The notes beneath the pieces were generated by a model. That model saw only the letters and a list, made by a program, of their open reading frames with translations. It searched no databases and was not told where the DNA came from. From contig JAEQBH010005301.1 in NCBI GenBank assembly GCA_016808115.1, positions 62,001 to 126,000 on the forward strand: a DNA stretch of 64,000 nucleotides. The letters run 5' to 3'. This stretch comes from Tetrastigma voinierianum (lineage: Eukaryota; Streptophyta; Magnoliopsida; Vitales; Vitaceae). Within the stretch, counting starts at the first letter, position 1; each line of letters starts with the position of its first letter. The translations under genes and the position numbers were made by a program. Positions 33,383 to 43,421 of this stretch are shown here, piece after piece.

Positions 33383-35391
33383 TGGAGATCTAGTGGACGT
33401 CGGGTTCATTTGTGGCTAGAAAATCGAGCTGATCTCCTTTTAATATAGAGCTGTGAATCTGATGCACGCATATACACGTGAAACAGGTCCATTATACAAT
33501 ATACTTATCCCAGTATCACGACGAGCAGGCATGTGATCTTCGATGTACATACCCAGCTAGGAAACCAACTATATACCCAATAGTTACAAAGAGTTAATAT
33601 TTTTACTCTTAAACAATACATATATTAAACTTAAAGAGTTCTAATACATATCTGACCCCGTAAGAAGCGCAATAGAACTTCTTGTGATATGGAAATCTAC
33701 AGGACCAGTGGAGTCTCCTCATGCAGCTCCTATGCACGTAAAAGGGGGTCCCACGACGGAGTGAGCTAAAGCTCGATGGGAGAATCTTACTGAAGTGGGC
33801 TACTCACCACTAGGAGTGCGGTCTGTTCGATTTAAGCAGCGCGTTCGGCAATGCATGATCACTGCCCAGATAATACATGACCCCGACTCGGATCCAGGGT
33901 CTCAGGCTCTCACACTCGCCTAAGCCTCGTATGAGAATGTCGTTTTATTGGTGGGCGACCCTCTGGAATTGAATATATCGATTGGAGCCGCTCAGAGCTG
34001 ATTGATATATATGTTGTTTTAATGAATTTGCCCTCAGATGAATATATATCATTGTAGCTAGACGGTTGTCTATTAGTTATGGATTTCTGCTCCAGATGAA
34101 TAAATATCGAGTGTGCATTTCCAGAGCGGTTGATATATTATTTAGTTTGGACTACCCTCAGATAATTAACACATTTTTAAACTACCCTCCAGAACCGTTT
34201 TTCTCTAGACTCATCTCATGCACTAATTCTATGGTCTAGGATGTTCGGTGCGTATGGAATACATGTATGCCGATTCGATACGATCTAGCCACGTCACGAA
34301 ATATACTAAACATGAATATATTTACATAAAAATTAATTAACACAACATGTTATGAAATCGGTTCTTGAACACCAAGAATTAGGCTCACTTAAATTGTCTT
34401 GAACCACGAAAACAATTCGATTCGAATTACTTAACCAAACACATATTTTAAAAATGTATTTTAGAATATTGTTTAGGAATAGTGAAGCCCTCGGTTACTA
34501 TTCCCGAAGATCCTAATCAGCGGGATTTCACTTAGTGAACCCACACAAATTCAAACCATTCGACCCCAATTCAATCAACATGATTTTAACCTGAGCCCAT
34601 CATTGTGAACCCAAATCAGCCGTGGAGGCAACCACGGGCTGCTCCATTTTCTCCCAAAAATTTTATCAATTCGGTCCCATGTTTGGGACCCGTCAGCTCA
34701 GCCCCTCACGGCCTCGAACAAGCAGAAAGCATCCAATAGCTTAAAATAGGAATAAAGCGTAGGGAGAATCTATGTGAGGAGTTTAACTTGAAGAAAACTC
34801 GCTAAAGCTAGAGATTAAAAGCAGTAGCTGTTCGCGTAGATGGTTCCACTGCTCTGAGTCATGACGGTGGCATCGGTGTCTGAGCCTAGAGAAGTGTTAT
34901 ATATACAAGCTACTCTCAGCGCCCACCTGCTGGATCAAAGAAATCAAGCTCCTAAGTTTTTTTTTTGAATTCAAATGAAGAGGATGAATGACTATTGGCT
35001 ATTTAGATCCTTTAGTCACTTAAAATAAATTTCTAAAATGACCTTTATGTCCCTCATTCACCAGAATTGATATTCGACATTTATCTGCCGTCGGAATTTC
35101 GTTATTTCTCTACTCATACCATTTAGTGCGTAGTGCGTCTTCATATGTGACTTCGTCAGCGTCATGGTCGTTTTCTGATATTTCAGCTTAGCGATCTCGG
35201 CGATGTCATTTCCGTATCTCGAAAATTATGAAATTTTACGTGCCGTAGATTCGCGAGATGATTCAACGGTATGATCAGTTTGCCATCGAGATCTAGAAGA
35301 AATTAATTACGTCATTTTTAAGCGAAATTAAAATTTTGTGTCGAAGTACAATTTTGCCATATTCAGAGTGGAATTTCGGGTCTTCGGGGCA
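33383..35391 (-). mobile_element. Solo LTR inside gypsy gag, ~2.0 kb
   Basis: The 2.0-kb block breaks the gag reading frame of the host element. The same seven bases TCGGCCA occur at 33376-33382 and 35392-35398 on its two sides. It is homologous to 7609-9627: minus-strand opening near GCAAAATTG, the TTAAAGAGTTCTAATACAT block near 33630, and the same length. It has no coding region. One or two bases at each edge are uncertain because the flanking repeat is longer than the usual 5 bp. Confidence 0.82.
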
Positions 35392-36230
35392 TCGGCCAAA
35401 CGCAAAGCGTGGCGGGAGTAGGAGTTCGATCAGGTGGTGTCGTCCATGCAAGGGAACCCGAACGTGACTGTTTCTCAATTAGTAAAGCACGTTGATGGGC
35501 TTTCGAAACAATTAGAGGATCAAATAAATTCAAAATATTTTGATATTGTTGTTGTAATCCTCCGATAAATCGGGACACTAATTGTGCATCAGTTTTAGTA
35601 ATCTTATTACACATAAGCAAGAGAAAAAACTCTGAAGCATACTCATCTACCATTCAATTACCTTGTCGTAGATTTTGAAGTTGTTGATACATGGTGTGCT
35701 CATAGTTGTATGGTAGGAAAGCACGTCGCATGTGGTTTTTTAATTTATCCCATGAAACAATCTTCAACTTACGGGCACGAACACGAGAAGTCTTCAGTTG
35801 TTGCCACCATGTAGCAACACGGAAGTGAGAAAACGTTATGACGAGGGAATGCGTTTGTTGTCGAGGAGCTTCTTTAATTTATTTTCTTCTCTTGCACCAA
35901 TCAATCTAGTAGTTCGAGTCGTCTTGAAATGCTTGAGTGAAGTGCGGAATTTCCAATTTAAATGCTTGTTCCCAACGAGTATCATCAGCGGTGCTATCAA
36001 GGCCCGGGACTACTAGAGGTGCGGCAATGGGATGTCACGCGGAGTTGTAGGAACCTGTAGTGGATTGCTCCGGCAGAACATCCTCCCTGCCGTCCGAAAG
36101 GGACGTCGACATGGGTGGGTGAACTTACGCTCGACGTGCATGTTGTTGATAGCAGTTGTTAGGGCTACGATATGTTGTTGTAGGGTAGCAAAAGCTTCTT
36201 CGTAATCAGGCACATCAACACGGCAGCGGC
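35392..36230 (-). pseudogene. Gypsy gag fragment
   Basis: Minus-strand reading gives an N-terminal coiled-coil-like part (YEEAFATLQQHIVALTTAINN near 36150-36210) and the conserved gag core: SWDKLKNHMRRAFLPYNYEH, YQQLQNLRQGN, a stop in place of Ser, then VDEYASEFFLLL, QLVSRFIGGLQQQYQ and AHQRALLIEKQ (35440-35790). Gag would form the particle shell around element RNA. The frame is interrupted by at least one stop and by the inserted LTR. Confidence 0.88.
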
Positions 36231-36250
36231 GGCATGGCTTGATGAAGATA

Positions 36251-36263
36251 GCTTTGACTACCA
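36251..36263 (-). promoter_or_regulatory. PBS of the gypsy element
   Basis: The minus strand reads TGGTAGTCAAAGC two bases after the 5' LTR, a mutated form of the initiator-Met-tRNA PBS TGGTATCAGAGC. Confidence 0.65.
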
Positions 36264-36265
36264 GA

Positions 36266-36702
36266 TGATGCTTGAAGCTAGGATACAGAAGCGGTCACAC
36301 ATAAATAGTTGCGTTGATCGAAAGACAGAACTATAAGGGAGGTCCTGACTTAATTCGTGATTCTAAGAATCACAGAAAAGCAGAGATTGGGAGAAAGAAA
36401 CTACTCTTTTCTTTTCTTTTTTTATTAATAACCCGCGTCACTGGTTATAACGAACAATGGATATATATACTTTCCTAGAAAGTAGATGAACTCAAACTTG
36501 ACTCTAAACCTAATCAAAACAATAAATCAAATTTTAAACCAAATAGTTGGTTTTAACCAAATCCTAAACAAACTCCTATTCTAGAAAAACAATAAATTCA
36601 ATTTTAAATTAAAGATAAATATAGAAACTAAATCCTATTCCTAGTAAAATAATAAATCAAACTTTTAAACCAAATATTCGGTTTAACTGGTATATATTAT
36701 CA
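36266..36702 (-). repeat. 5' LTR of the gypsy element
   Basis: Partner of 28509-28958. It begins TGATGCTTGAAG and ends in TATTATCA just before TGAAG. Confidence 0.82.
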
Positions 36703-37300
36703 TGAAGTCCTAGCTATGGAATTTTTTTTATGCTAATATACTGATGTATTGATTGTTTAATGTTGGTACTGCTGTTAATTTTGTTTAATATGGGTACATT
36801 TTTCTTTTCATGCATTAAGACCATTCATTTCGTACCACACATTTGGTGTGGAGGCATTAAAGACTTTTGATAAGGTATTTGTGCCTTTTACTCTAGAAAC
36901 TTCACGGTAGGAGCCTTTCTATTCCAGGAAAGACACTGAAATTACTTTCAATAAGTTTTTCTATTTAAGTATAGTCAACTGCTATGATTTTTGTGCTTGC
37001 AACCAATTTAGTAATAGTGTGATTACCATTAAGTTATCTCTATACCGGAAAAATGAATGGTTGCCATGACCCTTGTCATGAGTAGGAGACCACTTAGCTT
37101 AGAGGTCTCTAGATCACAAATGTTCCTTCAAATGCTTGGTCCCAATGAAATTATTCTCTCATTAGCATTGAACCGGTTTGTTGACATTAATCTAATGCTC
37201 CAGGTTTGTTTTTTTATTAATGTAAACTATGGTTTGTATGGTCTTTGGTTTGGTGTTTGGTTAAGCCAAAAGTGTAGACAAAGTGTAGTGTGTTGAGAGT
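36703..37300 (+). other. Exon-like stretches right of the gypsy element
   Basis: In one plus frame, 36776-36907 is open and reads ALRPFISYHTFGVEALKTFD then KVFVPFTLETSR; one TAG follows, and the same frame is then open for 48 codons to 37066. In another frame, 37057-37203 reads MSRRPLSLEVSRSQMFLQML then GPNEIILSLALNRFVDINLM, and a donor-like CAG-GTTTGT closes it. The composition is protein-like, but no family was recognised and no single gene model joins them. They may belong to the same gene as 28091-28208. Confidence 0.3.
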
Positions 37301-38365
37301 GTGTTGAGTGTGTGTTATGATTGTGTTGTGTCCCTTGCAATGAAAAATTATAAAGCATGTATAATTTAATGAAAAGAGGAGTGGTAGAACCTGTTTTCCT
37401 TGTCCAAATTTGCTCTATTTATGTTTAAAGAAAAGATGCTAACATGTTCTATTTTTGCTTAAAAAAAAAGAGATTAACATAGAAAAAGTTGAGAGAATCT
37501 CAACATAATTTTATTTGATTATGTTGGTGGAGTAATCAACCGAGAGGCTACAAGGAGAGACTAATCTTGGCTTCTCTAATTGGTAAAAAGAATACTTAAT
37601 AAATTAAATTCCTTCGAGTCATTGCTGAAGTTTAGCTCTTTTTCATAAACCTCGAATTTCCTATGTGTTTCCTCAATCAGTTTCTCTTGTTCCACTTCGT
37701 TTCCTCACATAAGCCTCAAATACTTTATAAGTTCACAATTCAATAATTATATAAATTTTTCATCAATTAAATATTCAGGTTTTAATGCACAATCACACAT
37801 CAACTATTTTACAAATACAAAAGTTAATATAATTTGTACTTTTTATAGTGTTTGTATATTTTGTTTATAGTTTAATTTTGGGTGTTCACATTAGGATTGA
37901 AAAGTTTATTGTGTGTTCACATTACAAGACTAGTCTTCCACCCACATTTTTTAATGTGAACATACAATAAACTATTCAATCCTAGTCTGAATGCCCAACA
38001 TTAAATTAAAATCTTATCTTAATTTGAAAGAATTTCATTTGTAGCGTTGAATATGTCCATTCAATTTTCTTTAATTAAATTTAAAAATTCAAATGCAAAA
38101 TGTTTTTCTAATGATTTAGAAAATATTAAAAAACATCATCTATGTATATAATAATAAGAATTTAAAATAGGCATTAAATATATCATTCATTATATTGTGA
38201 AATTTTGAATAAACATTTTTTAAGATTAAATAGAAAAAAATTCTGTTCATAATGACCAAAAGGAACAGTAAAAGCAATCTTTGGTTTCTTAAAACTAACT
38301 CTTCCATAAGATATAACGAATATGGTTTCTTTTACCTACGCTAACTTCCACATTGGATGTTTGAA
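37301..38365. other. AT-rich intergenic DNA with a hairpin MITE
   Basis: No gene was found. The only structure is the inverted repeat at 37871-38008, listed separately. The right end approaches the UGT cluster. Confidence 0.5.
37871..38008. repeat. Short foldback element with ~55-bp arms
   Basis: Left arm 37871-37924 and right arm 37952-38008 are reverse complements at roughly nine positions in ten, separated by a 27-bp loop. Shared words are GTTCACATTA, TTTATTGT, AGGATTGAA and TTAAT. It could be a small MITE; no target duplication was identified. Confidence 0.75.
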
Positions 38366-38445
38366 TCATATTAGCATAGTTTTCATATGATATTGGTGAT
38401 CATATTCTTAATTAGACGTCTTAAGACAAAAAGTGCATGAAGATC
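38366..38445 (-). pseudogene. UGT 3'-end fragment
   Basis: The stretch ATTAGCATAGTTTTCATATG, then ATATTGGTGATCATATTCTT and AATTAGACG matches the last codons and stop of the UGT genes (3405-3450 and 38685-38720). Homology ends within about 80 bp, so this is a remnant of another tandem copy just downstream of the pseudogene. Confidence 0.7.
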
Positions 38446-38693
38446 AAATTAACATCAATCGATATTCATTTAAGTTCTAATTAATAACTAATTCAGACAT
38501 ATTGATTAAGATTTGAATGCATATGAAGAACATTGATACACTATTCTTGTTCCACATCGATTCTTGTATTAAAAAGCAAAAAGGATTCTTAAATTTAACT
38601 CTTCCAAAAATACAATACATAAACATACAACCTTAATATCTTTAGAAATAACATATCCCTTGAACATTTGAAATATTAGTATTAGCATTATTT

Positions 38694-40162
38694 TCATGCA
38701 ATATTGGTGATCATATCCTCAATTAAACGAGTCAAGCAAGTGTATGAAGATCCGCCCTCGATCAAGGTATTTCTTATATTTTCTTTTATCTCCTTCGCTC
38801 TTCTTTTCACTTTGGTGTCATCGTTCATCAAATTTCTTATACCATTCTCAATCTTCTCAGCTCTCACAAGTTGAGGATTGTCGATCTTATAATCTATCGA
38901 AATCTCAATCGCCAATCCTAACTCTTTTACTAGTTGAAATGCATTAAGTTGTTGTTCTGAGTATATGGGCCACGTGGCTATGGGTACTCCACACCATAGA
39001 CTTTCTAGTATAGAATTCCATCCACAATGAGACACAAATCCCCCAATTGACGGGTGAGCCAAGACAAGTGATTGTGGGGCCCATCCAATTACCTTTCCAA
39101 TTCCAGTTGTCCGATCCAAGAATCCTTGAGGTAATACCTCTTCAAGATTTGTGTAGTTACTAGGTATCGCAATCTCACCATTTGGTGGCGGCTGACGAAG
39201 ACTCCACAAAAGCGATGTTGACCATGCTCAAGCGCTTGTGCTATCTCTTTGACCTGATCTAAATGAAAGACACCATTACTTCCAAAGCATAAGAAAACCA
39301 CAGATGATGGAGGTTGATCATCGAGCCAATTCAAGATATCCATATTAGTATCATCATCATCATCATCATCATCATGCTCAAGATGTTTCCTATGCTTAAG
39401 GTTTAGCATGGGCCCCACAGGATATATAGGAGGAGATGTACCATGATCAAGAAAGGAGCTAATAGCATGAGATTCTAACTCCATACATGTATTTACTATA
39501 ATACCCTTCTTACCCCTAAGCCGCCTTGCAGAATTGAGAATAACAGTGGATCCACCACCCTCCTTGTTGGCCAACGAACAAGGCAGGACTCGAGCAGGAA
39601 CCGAGTTGACAAAACTCGGGAGAACCAACTCAGCGTCCGAGTCAATAACTCAGTAACATCCACCTTGGTGGTCATGGAAACTTGAAGATGGAACATGAGA
39701 TCAAGAAAGGCTGCGCTGGGGGAAGAAAACATAAGAAAGGAACACCCAATTCATCATTCACGTCCCCAGGGATGTGCAAAGCAAATCAAACACAAACCCG
39801 GCGAGCCGGGTGGACTCGGACCGAGTCATGAGCAGCTGCTTGACTGCGTTTCTCACCACAGGTTTCTGGTCTTCAACTGAACAGCAGACTGCATAGGTTA
39901 AAGATAACTTTTCTGAGTTGGAGATGGAGAAATTGACCGGAAGTTGAGGAAGGTGGATGAACTGAATCCGCTCTGAAACTGACTCAGAAACTGAACGGAT
40001 GTGGGAATTGACGGCGGAATGCTGAAGCAAAGGCAGATTCATGACCAGAACAGTGATGGAGAAGCGATCATCTCGATCGACGACAAGCTTTGCAAACTCT
40101 AAAATGGAGACAATATGGCCTATAACAGGAAGAGGGACAAACACCAGCTCAGCTTTCTTCAT
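38694..40162 (-). pseudogene. UGT71-like pseudogene (frameshifted copy)
   Basis: It is collinear with the intact UGT at 3414-4883 over its whole length, from MKKAELVFVPLPVIGH to the PSPG box (WAPQSLVLAHPSIGGF, HCGWNS, EQQ) and the terminal TNIA-stop. At least four single-base indels break the frame: near 39770 (after GFVFDLLCTS), 39735-39750, 39640 and 39205. So N-terminus, acceptor-binding part and PSPG box lie in different frames. The catalytic His and Asp and the PSPG residues survive, so the decay is recent or the indels are sequencing errors in this copy. It carries eight Asp where the intact gene has six. The 5' leader has a GA-rich tract (40175-40210) and the same TATA block as the intact gene. 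The 3' flank of more than 220 bp is also shared. Confidence 0.9.
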
Positions 40163-40454
40163 CATCACTACAACAGTATAGAGAGAGAGAGAAAGAGAGA
40201 GAGAGCAAATGTTGATTCTTATAGCTAATTATAGCTTGGAGCACAAGAATCCATGGCTGTAGATTAGTCAACTCAACATAACTTTCTTCTTCTCCTTTGG
40301 AGGGCTGTGGAAAGGAACCTAGAACTTCTCCTCCAATGCCTACTACTTTATTGAATTTTGGGATCTGGAAAGGGAAAGGAAAATATTTAAGGTTTGGTTG
40401 TAAAAAATTTGATCTTATATAAGCTCGAGTTTTTTAGTCATTGAATCGGAATAT
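40163..40454 (-). promoter_or_regulatory. Promoter region of the UGT pseudogene
   Basis: It contains a GA-rich leader, the block TTCTTATAGCTAATTATA at about 40217-40234, and ACTTTCTTCTTCTCCTTTGG at about 40280. The whole block is repeated at 40455-40720, so it is the ancestral promoter of this UGT set. Confidence 0.65.
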
Positions 40455-40720
40455 TTTAACGGGACAAACACCAGCTCAGCTTTCTTCATGATCACTACTA
40501 TAGTATATACAGAGAGAGAGAGAGAGGAAATGTCGGTGTAATAAAATATTTCAGGTTTCTTGATTATTATTGCTAATTATAGCTTAGAGCACAAGAATCC
40601 ATGGCTGTAGATTAATCAACGCAATATAACTTTCTTCTTCTCCTTTGGGGGGATGTGGGAAGGAGACTAGAACTTCTCCTCCAATGCCATCTTGAGTACT
40701 ACTTTATTGAATTTTGGAAT
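40455..40720 (-). pseudogene. Duplicated UGT start and promoter fragment
   Basis: It repeats 40133-40350: GGGACAAACACCAGCTCAGC (the first ten codons, ending at a start ATG near 40488), a GA tract, the ATTGCTAATTATAGC block and ACTTTCTTCTTCTCCTTTGG. The coding part stops after about ten codons where it meets the next promoter. It marks another lost tandem copy. Confidence 0.8.
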
Positions 40721-41004
40721 CCGGAAAGAATTAGAGAAAAAAAAAAAATTTTCTTGGAACTTGAAAAATGTAAGAAAAAAATAAAATGAGTTTCTTAAAT
40801 TTCACGTATTTCATGAAATTTTCTTTCTTTACGTTTTATACCCATTTTTAACATATTTTTCTTTCATTATCTTTCTGATTCGAAGCGAGCTTAGAGATTC
40901 ACTTTTCGGCCCATAAAACCTTTAGATTCCGAAAAATCTTGCAGGAAAATGGGAAAATGGGAAAATGGTGAGAAAATCATTTTCCTTTGTTTGATATGAA
41001 AATG

Positions 41005-41339
41005 GGTAACCCACAAGTGTACAAAAGGTCGCCCTCAATCGAGGTATTTCTTATACTTTCTTTTCTCCTTTGTTGTTAATTTCACTAATTTGCTACCATT
41101 GTTCATCAAATTTCTTGTACCTTTCTAAATCTTCTCAACTCTCATTAGCCGAGGATTGTCGATATTATAATCTAACCTAATCTCAATCGTCAATCCTAAC
41201 TCTTTTACCAGTTGAAATGCATTAAGTTGTTGCTCCGAATAGATCAGTCGTATGGGTATTGGTACTCCATATCATAGACTTTCTAATATAGAATTTCATC
41301 CACGATGAAAAAAAAAACCTTCCACAATTAATGATAAAA
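41005..41339 (-). pseudogene. UGT C-terminal fragment, part 1
   Basis: It matches 38735-39035 (CGAGGTATTTCTTATA, GTTCATCAAATTTCTTGTAC, ATTAAGTTGTTGCTC, ACTTTCTAATATAGAATT), that is, the C-terminal third up to the HCGWNS part of the PSPG box. It has many indels and an A-run. Part 2 lies beyond an insertion. Confidence 0.82.
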
Positions 41340-42424
41340 TGGATCAAGGGGGGGGCGAGGGCGACCGCCATGTCGGAAGGAGTAGATTTTTTTTTTTTTT
41401 TAATTAAAGGCTAGGAAGGAGGTAGATTTTTTTTTAATTAACACCAAAGCAGCGTTGTTTTGTTCATTGAAAAAAAAGAAATAAGCAGAGCACCAGCCCC
41501 CTCCTGCATTGATTCATTTTCATTTCCCGAGCTAATAAAATTTCAATTGTTAATATGGAAGGCGTAGTCACAATGATTCAAATGAAGAGGGATGGACAAG
41601 CGGTCATCGTATCATCATTCTTGAGTGAAAATATTTGTGAGGTATACCCAAAAACTATGACTTTATTTATTTCTTTTTAAATAAAGCTGTCTCAATATTT
41701 AATTTAATTACTATTAATATTTTGTTAGGTTATTGATTCAATTATACAAGAGGATGAATCATCGTTTTCAAAACAATCATATGAATTTACTTGATTCGTT
41801 GCATGTCTTGTCCAAAAGAATGAATAATTTTGATGGATAAACTGCGTCTTTGCTTGATCTTTATCAGGTGAAACATGATGCTGGGCGCGCATTTCTTTCT
41901 CGAGAACTTCAATCTTTCTTAGTGATATGAGAATAGATGGTCGGTTCTTTAATGTGGAAGACTTGGGAAGTCACAGCAAAGAAGATGAAAAAGCTATGAA
42001 ATATGAGTTTTCAGATGGTTTATCGTTTAGTTGGATGACATTCTTATCTGTTTTGACAACATCGTTGAAAGAGTATTAACATATGAAAATTTGTGACAAC
42101 TAATTTGTGAAATAGAATGAGGGGTGAATGGTTAAATGACAGTTTAGTTGTATACATAGAAAATGAGATATTTGATTAATGGCAAATGGCTTCGTGCCGA
42201 ATCATTTTCGAATATGGATAGTGGTAGAAATCGATTATGCCATGGTACAAACATGGTGTAACTTGATTTGTACTTTTTTCCTATCCTTCAAATTTAAACT
42301 TTTATTAATATAATTGTTCATACTTTATTTCTATATATTGATATATTTTCAGAAAAAAAAAATTAATTTATTAGAGAATTAAGCCCTCTCGGAGTTTACT
42401 GGATCATGAATTGTGAATTGAGTC
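41340..42424 (+). mobile_element. Insertion in the UGT fragment, hAT-like debris
   Basis: About 1.05 kb separates the two parts of the UGT fragment, with TGGATCA at 41340-41346 and 42400-42406. Inside, 42111-42179 on the plus strand reads NRMRGEWLNDSLVVYIENEI then FD-stop, resembling the C-terminal (dimerisation-region) end of plant hAT transposases. At 41880-42060, RAFLSRELQ- and MKYEFSDGLSF-like pieces appear in shifting frames. A start at 41562 reads MEGVVTMIQMKRDGQAVIV with a splice-like GAG-GTATAC. The terminal inverted repeats could not be defined, so the class is tentative. Confidence 0.45.
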
Positions 42425-42600
42425 AAGACTACAGGTGTGATTGTGGGGCCCATTCGAATGACCTTTCTAATTCCGATCTTCGATCGAGATCTTTAAGGTA
42501 AAAAATTTGTTCAAGATTAGGTAATAATAACTACTCACTAAAGTATCACAATCTCACCCTTTGGTGGAGGTTAACAAAGATTCCACAAGCTTTGATCGAT
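42425..42600 (-). pseudogene. UGT fragment, part 2
   Basis: It matches 39070-39230 (GAGTCAAGAC, GATTGTGGGGCCCAT, ATGACCTTTC, ATCTCACCCTTTGGTGG), the portion just N-terminal of part 1, now separated by the insertion. Homology ends near 42600. Confidence 0.75.
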
Positions 42601-42894
42601 CTTAAAACACTTATTAAATAAAAATTAAGAATTCAAACACTTAATTAAACAAAATAAAAGTTGAGACACCAAAATATAAAAAATTTAAACATAGAGACTA
42701 ATTTATGTCATTAATCCCTTTTTTTAATTTAAGAAGAATTAGAAATCTCATTCTTATTTTTTTTTTAAATAGGAAACATAATTTCTAATATATTATTCTT
42801 AAATAGGATTTTTAATCATTACTTTTCTTTCTTTTTTAAAATTTAAAGAATAAAATTGTCAAACAAATAATAAATAATAATCTTCAAATTTAGG
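42601..42894. other. AT-rich spacer
   Basis: Nothing recognisable; it leads into a tandem array. Confidence 0.5.
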
Positions 42895-43325
42895 AAATTT
42901 CAAACCATACTTATTAAGCTCGATAAATAACCCGCATTATTATTTATTTTATTATATAAAAGAAAATTAATTAATTATCTTTAATTTGACATCTAGAGTT
43001 GTTTATTATAGAATTAACATATACAATCCCTACAATATTTTCATACAAATATAAAAATATTAAATAAATAAATAAATATTTTTATTTTATTTGTTACTAC
43101 ATTAAAACTTTAAAAAACTGTAATCAATAAATATGGTTTTAACTTTTAAAAAAAAATTAAACCGTAGTCAACAACTACGATTTTAACTTCAAAAAATTTT
43201 AAACCGTAGTTAATACTATGGAAGTTTTGATGAGGAAGCACTAATTTAGGCTTCTTTTTTTTTTCAAATCTATACTAAATTGGTATTTTTTTTTATTTAA
43301 AAAAAAAGACTATTTTGGAACAAAA

Positions 43326-43361
<36 letters not shown>

Positions 43362-43421
43362 CACTTCAAATTTAGGAATTTCCAAACCATACTTGATAGC
43401 TAGATAAATAATAGCATTATG
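42895..43421. repeat. Tandem array, left part (unit ~480 bp)
   Basis: One full unit (42895-43375) and the first 46 bp of the next are present. Landmarks: AATTTCAAACCATACTTA, CTCGATAAATAA, TTGACATCTAGAGTTG, AACATATACAATCCCTAC, GTAGTCAACAACTACGATTT, GATGAGGAAGCACTAATTTA, AAATTGGTATTTTTTT. The array stops at 43421 where the Tat-like element was inserted and resumes at 57845. Confidence 0.88.
43327..43361. repeat. (AAT)n microsatellite
   Basis: About eleven AAT triplets in the tail of the first tandem unit; the corresponding places in the later units carry shorter, broken versions. Confidence 0.9.

Larger units (their letters stand above)
28509..36702 (-). mobile_element. Ty3/gypsy retrotransposon, 8.2 kb, rearranged
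   Basis: Two matching LTRs bound it: 28509-28958 (3') and 36266-36702 (5'). The flanks are TGAGG and TGAAG, an imperfect 5-bp duplication. The minus-strand order is 5' LTR, PBS, gag, protease, then integrase C-terminus and 3' LTR. Two foreign blocks lie inside: a 2.0-kb solo LTR in gag (33383-35391) and 29391-32604, made of another LTR, a palindrome array and a poly-T run. RT, RNase H and the integrase core are absent, so the second block replaced rather than simply interrupted pol. Confidence 0.85.
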
